10,710 bases of DNA from contig DCUY01000004.1 in NCBI GenBank assembly GCA_002327905.1, positions 1-10,710 on the forward strand, given 5' to 3'. Shown in pieces: positions 1 to 5,928 of this stretch. The stretch is from Caldifarciminota bacterium UBA2202. GTDB taxonomy: Bacteria > Hydrothermota > 32-111. Both the position numbers and the translations under genes were made by a program. Under the pieces are notes generated by a model. It saw only the letters and a program-made list of their open reading frames with translations, was not told the origin of the DNA and made no database searches. Numbering within the stretch: the stretch's first letter is position 1; every line of letters starts with the position of its first letter.

Positions 1-1421
1 GGCCCGCTCCTGACATTTAAAAGAGAAGCTGTCACTTTCACAACAGGAACAAAATTGTCTCCATCCATGTATTTTACCGACACTCCGTCTCCTCCGTAAA
101 TGTAAGCATAGTATGGAAAGGATGAGGCGGGATAATAAATCTTGTACCAATATCCGTCAAAATCGAATGCAACAAATTCATCTCCCGCATAAGCAGTGTT
201 TAAAACTTTGTATGCTGTTGACGGACCCTCTCTCACATTGAGAGTGGGGATTGTCACTCTCACTACAAAATGCTTATCAGCAGGAACTCTCTGCATTGCG
301 CTTCTTATTGCATTCCACAAGTCATCCTCACCGTCATCATAACCCAAAGCCCAGCACCCCGCCCCTTGAAGAGAAGAGTCAACAGCTATTTCAAGTTTGT
401 TTATTATTGAAACAGAATCATCATACCAGCACTGATGCCATGATGCAGAAAAATAATTGTAATATGGAGTTTGGGAATTTGCGTCAAATTCATACCCGTA
501 TGAAACTGCATTTGTCTTTGCATTTTTAAATAAGACAGCAGTTCCGCTTCCAGTTGTTGATGATTTCAAAGCATCCGACACTGTGGGCCAATCGTATCCG
601 TAGTACGGCACTCCGAGAATCACTTTATCTCTTGAAGCTCCGTAATCGAAATAGTCTCCCACTGTTGTATTGACAGCATAGTATCCCCAGTATGACGAAT
701 TGAATGTCGGAGCAACGGGTCCAGCCTCGCTTGAACCTGAATAGTGGTAATCGTATCCCATTATGAAGAGCCCGTCTGCATCATCAGACAGAGACGCATA
801 ATCATATCCCGGATACCATGCTGGGACTGCGGGCATTGCAATATACAGCTCTTTTCTTCCCGAAGGATTCAGATGAAGCGAATCTGCAAGATTTTGAATG
901 AACAGGGAAAAAGAATCTTTGACAGAGGATGTCACATACTCAAAGTCAATGTTCGCCCCCTCTATGGAGTATGCATCAATAAAATTGATTATGTTTGAAA
1001 CTGCGCTGTTTCTCGCAGCCCAGCTGTTTAAAAGATTTGATACACTTGTCCAGCCGAAGAGAGTGAATGTCATGTGCACTCTCACGCCACGCTTGTGGCA
1101 CTCTGAATATATTTTTGTGAATCTTGAAGGATTCGGCACAGAGCCTATGGAGCCGTCAGTATTGAGTTCTATTGAAAAATACGCCACATGGGTTAGAAGT
1201 TCATAATCAAAATTTGCATACGCGAGAGTGTCAGTCCAGTAAGGAAGGTACCCATAATAATTGAAGAGCATTCCCTTTGATGACTTTTCTTTCAGCTCAA
1301 CATAGGTTTTTTCGGGATACCCGAATTTGGCGCCTGCGAGATTGTTATAATATTCGGTTTCATGAATTGAAGCATAAATTGAAACTGACAAAAGCAAAAA
1401 AATAAAGACCGCTCTTTTCAT
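1..1421 (-). CDS. Exported GH18-family glycoside hydrolase with SH3b repeats (partial, C-terminus off the window)
   Basis: The reading frame is open from ATG at 1421 through the left edge, giving 473 residues without a stop. Residues 1-17 form a signal peptide (MKRAVFIFLLLSVSIYA), so the protein is exported. Residues about 40-375 look like a GH18 (chitinase-like) barrel: catalytic-strand motif EGANIDFE with the presumed acid E161 and D159, MGYDYH at 221-226, ILGVPYYGYDW, and GAGCWALGYDDG around W357. An SH3b domain follows (LNVREGP near 394) and a second starts near 461 (LNVRSGP), cut by the window edge. GH18 plus SH3b is typical of cell-wall or glycan-binding hydrolases that cleave beta-1,4 GlcNAc-type polymers; the actual substrate is inferred. 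The catalytic motif differs from the usual DGxDxDxE, with E and N replacing two aspartates, but the acid is kept. The start overlaps the upstream stop as ATGA, with an AGGAGG ribosome binding site inside the upstream gene, so translation is probably coupled. Confidence 0.88.
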   Translation of the reverse strand, partial: MKRAVFIFLLLSVSIYASIHETEYYNNLAGAKFGYPEKTYVELKEKSSKGMLFNYYGYLPYWTDTLAYANFDYELLTHVAYFSIELNTDGSIGSVPNPSRFTKIYSECHKRGVRVHMTFTLFGWTSVSNLLNSWAARNSAVSNIINFIDAYSIEGANIDFEYVTSSVKDSFSLFIQNLADSLHLNPSGRKELYIAMPAVPAWYPGYDYASLSDDADGLFIMGYDYHYSGSSEAGPVAPTFNSSYWGYYAVNTTVGDYFDYGASRDKVILGVPYYGYDWPTVSDALKSSTTGSGTAVLFKNAKTNAVSYGYEFDANSQTPYYNYFSASWHQCWYDDSVSIINKLEIAVDSSLQGAGCWALGYDDGEDDLWNAIRSAMQRVPADKHFVVRVTIPTLNVREGPSTAYKVLNTAYAGDEFVAFDFDGYWYKIYYPASSFPYYAYIYGGDGVSVKYMDGDNFVPVVKVTASLLNVRSG

Positions 1422-1651
1422 TTTTTCCTCCTATTTGCCAAATATATAACTGTGAATGCGGCGCCTGCGAAGATTGGAATGAGAGCAGTATAAATGGGAA
1501 ATTGTCTTCTCTCAGTCTCTTTTTGCGCGGTGTCTGAATATGCTTTGCTTTGAAGCTCATGTATTGAGATTTTCTGTGAGTCGGCAAAATCCTGCCCGCA
1601 TAAGATAATAAATGAAACAATTGAAATAACAGAAAATATTTTATATTTCAT
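1418..1651 (-). CDS. Small exported protein with C-terminal membrane anchor and basic tail, unknown function
   Basis: This 77-residue protein is not recognised. It has an N-terminal hydrophobic signal (residues 5-18, possible cleavage after DFA at 21-23), a short polar Gln/Glu/Lys-rich middle (24-50), and one hydrophobic segment (about 51-72) ending in the basic tail NRRKK. That layout predicts a periplasm-facing protein held by a C-terminal transmembrane helix, resembling the anchors of sorted surface proteins. It is a gene rather than a shadow because it overlaps the protease gene upstream by 11 bp and the GH18 start downstream by 4 bp (ATGA) on the same strand, and its last codons carry the ribosome binding site of the GH18 gene. 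No strong ribosome binding site precedes its own ATG, so translation probably depends on coupling to the protease. It could be an accessory or substrate of the protease, or a chaperone or anchor for the glycosidase; both are inference. Confidence 0.7.
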   Translation of the reverse strand: MKYKIFSVISIVSFIILCGQDFADSQKISIHELQSKAYSDTAQKETERRQFPIYTALIPIFAGAAFTVIYLANRRKK

Positions 1652-2576
1652 TTTTTACAGTTTTTTCCGATATTGATGATAAAACTATCCTTTCTTTTGA
1701 AATAAAAACATCATAAACAAATATTATTCCTATTAATATGAGAAGAGCGGCAAATCCGGAAAGACCTGTCATTCCCACTGTGAGGTCATTGCCTCCTATG
1801 ATGTAAAGAAGAGCAAGTCCTGCGCTTGCATTTAAAGTTCCGTGTAAAACCGCTGACGCAATTACTGATTTTGATTTGATTCTCAGATAACAGAATATAA
1901 AGGAGAGCAGAACGCACCACACTATCATCATGAAAATTCCTATTATCGGATGCTCAGGATAATTATGTCCCATTGCAATTATCGGAGCATGCCATGCGCC
2001 CCATAAAAGCCCTATTCGGAGTGTCGCATCCAAAAACTTCTTATCTCTGTATTCATGCATTAAAAATCCTCTCCACCCAGCCTCTTCGCCGAATGCCGCT
2101 ATTGCATTTATTGTGGCTCCTGCAAAGAGAATCTGCACAAGTCCCAAAAGAGAGAACAATAACTTGTTATTCCCCATCTGCTCTTTCATCTGTAATGCCT
2201 TATCTCCCTGAATCAGATCTGCATACTTTGCAAAAAATCCCTCCATTCCGATAGAAAATGACACACTCGGAAGAGCAACGGAGACTGCAATTGTGAGAAG
2301 AGCCGCAAGTATCATTATGAACCATGAGACAAAAAACCATCTGTTTATTTTGAATGATATTCCCAAATTTGCAGTCAATGATTCTTTATGCACAACTGAT
2401 GTTACAAACCATGATGCTATAAATGGCCCGAACATATAAACAATCAGAAGGATGCCTGCCAATGGGCTGTCAAAAGGTATTTCCAAAATTAAAATCAATA
2501 ATAAAATAATCCAGCTGAATGAAAATGCAATCAAAGAATAAAGAAGAGTGCGCGGAATTTTTTTCTGATAATTCAT
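1641..2576 (-). CDS. CPBP (CAAX protease/Abi) family intramembrane protease
   Basis: This 311-residue, strongly hydrophobic protein has about eight membrane segments. It carries the three signature motifs of the CPBP/CAAX family (Rce1-like, PF02517): EEAGWRG with E164, E165 and R169; a WHAP motif with H196; and LHGTLN with H245 and N249. In this family these residues form a glutamic-type intramembrane active site. Known roles include prenyl-protein processing, bacteriocin self-immunity and, in several bacterial clades, cleavage of C-terminal sorting signals (MrtC/MrtX/MrtJ-type enzymes); the role here is not shown directly. The start at 2576 has a strong GGAGGT site at 2581-2586. It is the first gene of an overlapping operon with the 77-aa anchored protein and the GH18 hydrolase. 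Its promoter lies at the edge of an IS3 remnant. Confidence 0.88.
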   Translation of the reverse strand: MNYQKKIPRTLLYSLIAFSFSWIILLLILILEIPFDSPLAGILLIVYMFGPFIASWFVTSVVHKESLTANLGISFKINRWFFVSWFIMILAALLTIAVSVALPSVSFSIGMEGFFAKYADLIQGDKALQMKEQMGNNKLLFSLLGLVQILFAGATINAIAAFGEEAGWRGFLMHEYRDKKFLDATLRIGLLWGAWHAPIIAMGHNYPEHPIIGIFMMIVWCVLLSFIFCYLRIKSKSVIASAVLHGTLNASAGLALLYIIGGNDLTVGMTGLSGFAALLILIGIIFVYDVFISKERIVLSSISEKTVKNEI

Positions 2577-2593
2577 AGATACCTCCGCATAAA

Positions 2594-2621
2594 ATTATAC
2601 TATTTACTCTCTTTTTTGCAA
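2594..2621 (-). promoter_or_regulatory. Sigma-70-type promoter of the CPBP protease operon
   Basis: On the minus strand TTGCAA (2616-2621) is followed after 16 nt by a perfect TATAAT (2594-2599). The expected transcription start is near 2587, immediately before the GGAGGT ribosome binding site, so the leader would be very short. The promoter overlaps or abuts the 3' part of the IS3 OrfA remnant, so the element may have contributed it. Confidence 0.6.
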
Positions 2622-2795
2622 GAGTCTCTGTCGCAAACACTTTTATCATGTTCTCCTCCGCCTCCTTCTTCCAACGGCTTATTTGATTCGGGTGCAGACC
2701 GTATTCCACAGATAGTTCCTGTATCGTCTTCTCGCCCCTTATTGCCTCCAAAGCCACTCTGCCTTGAACTCCGAACCATGTCTCTTGTAATTCAT
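2622..2795 (-). pseudogene. IS3-family transposase OrfA, frameshifted fragment
   Basis: The authentic start is ATG at 2795-2793, five bases after a GGAGGT site (2801-2806). It reads MNYKRHGSEFKA, the usual OrfA opening. One base later the match continues in another frame as RVALEAIRGEKTIQEL, then SVEYGLHPNQISRWKKEAEEN, the classic IS3 OrfA helix-turn-helix that binds the IS ends. The change fits loss of a single A near 2758-2762 (GCA AGA becoming GCAGA). After ISRWKKEA the similarity fades and the frame runs into the protease promoter and gene. The 115-codon open frame from 2817 joins an out-of-frame leader to this fragment and is not a real gene. OrfB is missing. Confidence 0.8.
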
Positions 2796-2846
2796 TTCCA
2801 ACCTCCTTTTTTAACACATTCTATCACTAAATTGTGTCTCATTTCA
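2622..2846 (-). mobile_element. Degraded IS3-family insertion sequence remnant (left end plus part of OrfA)
   Basis: The recognisable OrfA helix-turn-helix coding region is preceded by about 50 nt that look like an IS left end starting at 2846 (TGAAATGAGACAC...), including a GGAGGT ribosome binding site at 2801-2806. The proposed end coincides with the point where the neighbouring ORF (2839-3012) loses its reading frame. I found no OrfB integrase with a DDE motif and no matching right inverted repeat, so the element is a fragment that cannot move by itself. The right boundary near 2622 is approximate, and the exact left tip is inferred from the family's TG-type ends. Confidence 0.6.
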
Positions 2847-3012
2847 AGAGGCCATTATAAAACAATCTATTCTCTAACCAATTACCAATTTCATTATCTG
2901 AATTAAATTCTCTTCCAGTCTCAGCTTTTTTAAAAATCTTGATGGCATCATCATGTGATACATGAATTGTATTTTCAATAATCTCAATTGCTTCTATTTT
3001 ATTTATTGGCAT
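2839..3012 (-). pseudogene. Truncated N-terminal fragment of the gene after the methyltransferase (possible restriction endonuclease)
   Basis: ATG at 3012-3010 overlaps the last codons of the methyltransferase by 14 bp (TATGCC...AATAAATAA), the spacing expected of a co-transcribed partner gene. The frame runs 57 codons (MPINKIEAIEIIENTIHVSH at the start; EIGNWLENRLFYNG near the end) and stops at TGA 2839-2841, just inside the proposed end of the IS3 remnant. The peptide is hydrophilic and protein-like but too short to assign. Because the cognate endonuclease often follows the methyltransferase directly, this is probably the head of that gene, with the remainder lost by IS insertion and deletion. 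It could instead be a short accessory protein that happens to end there. Confidence 0.6.
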
Positions 3013-4121
3013 ATTCAAACAGTGTTGGTTCCTGGTTCAATTCATTACTGAATTCATAATTAGCATTTATATATGCATAGCTTTTATTGTTTAGTTCGTC
3101 CAGTATTGCTGTAAAAATAACTTGTGCTAATAATGGTGGCACAGCCATACCAATCTGTTTTCTAACACTTTCGGTAGAGCCAATAAATTCAAAATTGTCT
3201 GGAAATGTTTGGATTCTAGCCCTTTCTCTATTTGTTAATGGTCTCGGTTCGGAAAAATGATAACCATGAGTACCTCCGCCGCCACTGCCTGTAATAGTGT
3301 ATGATGGCAAGTCAGGATGCAATCTCTTGTAAATTTGAGACATTTTGGCATTTTTAACATTCAATTTTAATTCTTCGGGCAATTTAGCTGTCCAAGCATT
3401 TTCTCCAGGTTTTATGTGATTCAGTCTGTCAACAACCTTTTGAGACACTCTTTTATATTCATTGTTATAAGCATCTTGCGGAATTCCTTCTAATGCCTTT
3501 CTTACAGTTACAAAATTCCCTTTATGTGTTGGTTTTGGGCACTTTAAATTCAACTCCAAGTTTCTTATCAAATCCAACAATAATGTATCTATGCCTCGTT
3601 TGAGGTACACCATAGTCTTCCGCCTTATACAAATGTGCTGTTACATTATAACCATTTCCAGCTGACGATAAATCCCATAAAATCTTCTTGAATGCTGTTC
3701 CTTCATTTGATGAAGCTATACCGCCTACATTTTCAGCAACAAATACTTTTGGTTTCATTGTATCAAGTATTGCCACACCATATTTATACAGAGGACCGAA
3801 ATCACCATTAAAACCTTTTTGTTCGCCCACTATAGAGAAATCATTGCAAGGAAAGCCATAAGCGAATATATCCACAGGTCTAAGTTTTGTTATATCCAAC
3901 TTTCTTATGTCACAACATATTACACTATCAATTTTATCATTTTTACAGATATTGTGCTTAAAAGTCAAACAAGAATCATTGTCATAGTCATTTGCCCATT
4001 CATGCTTTATTTTCAGTGTCTCTTTACCATTGTTGCTGGCAGATGATATAGCTCCTAATGCCAACCCTCCAGGTCCTGAAAAAAATTCTCCTATAGTGTA
4101 ATATTTTACGACTGATTTCAT
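2999..4121 (-). pseudogene. DNA (cytosine-5) methyltransferase, frameshifted
   Basis: Two open frames, 4121-3522 and 3613-2999, together make one C5-cytosine methyltransferase of about 373 residues, a normal length. The first holds motif I FSGPGG (14-19, AdoMet binding), motif IV GFPCND with the catalytic Cys92, motif VI ENVGG (E130), and motif VIII QTRHR (174-178). The second holds a Gly-rich recognition-region segment (TGSGGGGTHGYHF), motif IX RERARIQTFPD, and motif X QIGMAVPPLLAQVI. The frames join at a four-A run (TTTT at 3533-3536 on the plus strand); dropping one A gives VPKPTHKGNF. So either the gene is inactive or the extra base is a sequencing error. The enzyme would transfer methyl groups to cytosine in a short recognition site that I cannot deduce. 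It has no ribosome binding site and appears leaderless. Confidence 0.85.
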
Positions 4122-4127
4122 ATATAT

Positions 4128-4156
4128 ATTTTATTACTTTTATATTATTCTGTCAA
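4128..4156 (-). promoter_or_regulatory. Promoter of the methyltransferase, predicting a leaderless mRNA
   Basis: On the minus strand there is a consensus TTGACA (4151-4156), a 17-nt spacer, and TAAAAT (4128-4133). Only six bases (ATATAT) separate the -10 box from the ATG at 4121, so transcription should begin at or next to the start codon. This agrees with the absence of any Shine-Dalgarno sequence. Confidence 0.65.
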
Positions 4157-4165
4157 TATAAATAA

Positions 4166-4507
4166 TCAATCTGTCGGCTTAACATTTTCTCTTTTTTTTT
4201 CAAGCAAACAATCAAATTCCCTTCTAAAAATATATTCATCCTTATTGAAATTTTCACCAAAATTCTTTAAATCCATAATATCCCATTCTAAATTGGATTT
4301 ATTTTCTCTTTTTTCCATCAGTGTCTTTATCAGTTTTTACAAGATTTCAACAGTCAATTCAAATACCTCTACTGCGCAAATAGTAAATGGTTGGCTTTCC
4401 AGCAACTGAACATCAGGTTTTTTGTCTGTCATTTCTTTTCTAATCATCTCTAATAATAAAGTCCCGTTTTCTCCATTATAATGACCTATTGAGCACAACC
4501 AAATGAA
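4166..4507 (-). pseudogene. Unidentified gene remnant with an in-frame stop, upstream of the methyltransferase
   Basis: One minus-strand frame runs from just after a stop at 4508-4510 to TGA at 4166-4168. It is interrupted only by an in-frame TAA at 4337-4339. The first half contains LCSIGHYNGENGTLLLEM and ends FELTVEIL; after the stop it continues as KLIKTLMEKRENKSNLEWDI and ends ENVKPTD. Composition and hydrophobic pattern look like real protein on both sides of the stop, suggesting a single nonsense mutation in a gene that has also lost its 5' end. The second half alone could start at ATG 4318 (50 aa) but lacks a ribosome binding site. The family is not recognised. It ends about 10 bases before the methyltransferase -35 box, so it may have belonged to the same restriction-modification locus. 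Confidence 0.45.
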
Positions 4508-4620
4508 TTAATCGACGGAACAACTGTATCAGAGTATCAACGCTCAAAGAAAAGCCAATCTCGCTGAATTACTCAGTATTAAATTATAATATTATGCCGT
4601 TATGACATGCCACTACAACT
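4508..4620. other. Non-coding junction with possible short coding remnants
   Basis: No intact gene, terminator or tRNA is visible here. On the plus strand two overlapping short frames look protein-like (QPNELIDGTTVSEYQRSKK ending at TGA near 4564, and EQLYQSINAQRKANLAELL ending at TAA near 4588), but each is too short to identify and at most one can be real. This is probably the ragged left-over between the mobile island and the peptidase gene. Confidence 0.3.
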
Positions 4621-4628
4621 TTAAACTC

Positions 4629-4657
4629 TTGACAATATTCCAATTGTATTATATAAC
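4629..4657 (+). promoter_or_regulatory. Sigma-70-type promoter of the M20 peptidase gene
   Basis: TTGACA (4629-4634), a 17-nt spacer and TATAAC (4652-4657) form a near-consensus promoter. It ends 20 bases before the ATG at 4678, leaving a short leader that contains the AAGGAG ribosome binding site (4667-4672). Confidence 0.75.
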
Positions 4658-4677
4658 TAAAGAAAAAAGGAGAGAAG

Positions 4678-5826
4678 ATGTATAATATCAGCAAAGAGCG
4701 CCTCTTAAACGATTTCTTGAAGATGGTGCAGATAGATTCGGAATCCCTTGATGAGAAGAAGATGGGAGAATACTGCATAAAATTTCTAAAAGAGGAGATG
4801 GGCATTGATATATATGAAGATAAATCGGGTGAAAAAATAAATTCGAATCAGTCAAATATAATAGCAAAATACCGCGGAAACAACAGAAAAAAATCTCTCC
4901 TCTTCTGCTGTCATCTTGACACTGTGAAACCCGGAATCGGCGTAAAGCCCGTAATTGAAAATGATAAAGTGAAGAGCGACGGAAATACCATTCTCGGAGC
5001 TGACGATAAATCCGGAATTGCCGCTCTCTTTGAAGCATTGAGATACATCAAAGAGAATGAAATTGATGTGCCTGACATTGAAATAGTATTGACTGTTGCG
5101 GAAGAGATAGGACTTAAGGGAGCAAAGAATCTCGATTTTTCAATGATACACGCAAAAGAGGGTTATGCTATTGACTCTGAAGATGTCGAAGGAATATTCA
5201 ACCGCGCTCCATCCCAAAATTTTGTGGAGATAGAAATAGAAGGAATAGAGAGCCATGCTGGAATATCTCCTGAGAAGGGAATCTCCGCAATTAAAATTTT
5301 GAGCGAAGCGATATCCAACATGGAGCTTGGCAGAATAGATTCAATAACAACAGCCAATATAGGAATTATCGAAGGCGGAATAGCCACAAACATTGTTGCA
5401 AAAAGAGCTATGGCTAAAGGCGAAGTGAGAAGCCATGATGAAGGCAGGCTTGATTACTACACAAATAAAATCAAAGAAGAAGTCTATAAAGCAGTCGCAA
5501 AGAACAGAATAACTCTGCCTGACGGAACAGTGAAGACCGGAAACTGCACTGTCAATGTCGGAAAGGCATACTCCGCAATGCATGTAAAAGAGGATGAGCC
5601 TGTTTTGAAGAGAGCAACCGAAGTCTATAAAAAAGCGCAGATACCTTTCAAGATACTCACCGGAGGAGGCGGATCCGATGCCAATATCTTCAATGAACAT
5701 GGAATACGCACTGTAATAATAGGAAGCGGAATGAAGGATGTACACTCGGTAAATGAGTACATTCTTGTCGAAGACCTTTACAGAACAGCTAAAATCATCA
5801 TCGGACTCATGACTCACGACGAATGA
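4678..5826 (+). CDS. M20-family metallopeptidase, peptidase T-like
   Basis: This 382-residue cytoplasmic protein matches the peptidase T-like branch of the M20 (PepT/CPG2) family, zinc aminopeptidases acting on small peptides; the exact substrate is inferred. The di-zinc site is complete: HLD with H79 and D81, GADDKSG with bridging D109, AEEIG with catalytic base E142 and ligand E143, D166 in IDSED, and H356 in DVHSVNEY. The dimerisation domain spans about 178-295 and includes ESHAG (H193), the usual active-site histidine donated across the dimer. GGGGSDAN at 329-336 is also typical. The start at 4678 has AAGGAG five bases upstream and its own promoter. It precedes the EF-G-like gene by 102 bp, which holds a separate promoter, so the two need not be one operon. 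Confidence 0.9.
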   Translation: MYNISKERLLNDFLKMVQIDSESLDEKKMGEYCIKFLKEEMGIDIYEDKSGEKINSNQSNIIAKYRGNNRKKSLLFCCHLDTVKPGIGVKPVIENDKVKSDGNTILGADDKSGIAALFEALRYIKENEIDVPDIEIVLTVAEEIGLKGAKNLDFSMIHAKEGYAIDSEDVEGIFNRAPSQNFVEIEIEGIESHAGISPEKGISAIKILSEAISNMELGRIDSITTANIGIIEGGIATNIVAKRAMAKGEVRSHDEGRLDYYTNKIKEEVYKAVAKNRITLPDGTVKTGNCTVNVGKAYSAMHVKEDEPVLKRATEVYKKAQIPFKILTGGGGSDANIFNEHGIRTVIIGSGMKDVHSVNEYILVEDLYRTAKIIIGLMTHDE

Positions 5827-5858
5827 TTCTGTAAACCCTGTGTTATTGAATAATTCTC

Positions 5859-5886
5859 TTGACATATATAAAATAAATGATAAAAT
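5859..5886 (+). promoter_or_regulatory. Promoter of the EF-G-like gene
   Basis: TTGACA (5859-5864), a 16-nt spacer and TAAAAT (5881-5886) lie 42 bases before the TTG start. No terminator hairpin is visible between the peptidase stop and this promoter, so some read-through from the peptidase is possible. Confidence 0.7.
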
Positions 5887-5928
5887 AATCAATCTGTTTT
5901 TTATATCAATATCTAAAAGGAGGATATT

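Noticed and set aside
251..1206. Plus-strand open frames of 84-102 codons
   Set aside because: They lie opposite the continuous GH18 frame, lack ribosome binding sites and have no recognisable domains.
2470..2817. A 115-codon minus-strand open frame containing the transposase helix-turn-helix, as a full gene
   Set aside because: Its first residues are an out-of-frame reading of the true OrfA start, and its last third is the protease gene and promoter read in another frame.
3522..3613. Programmed ribosomal frameshift in the methyltransferase
   Set aside because: Restoring the frame needs +1 movement at CCC AAA ACC, with no slippery heptamer, rare codon or stop at the shift site; a plain mutation or read error is simpler.
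4166..4318. A 50-aa gene starting at ATG 4318
   Set aside because: There is no ribosome binding site, and the same frame continues upstream past one stop with protein-like sequence, so a broken longer gene is more likely.
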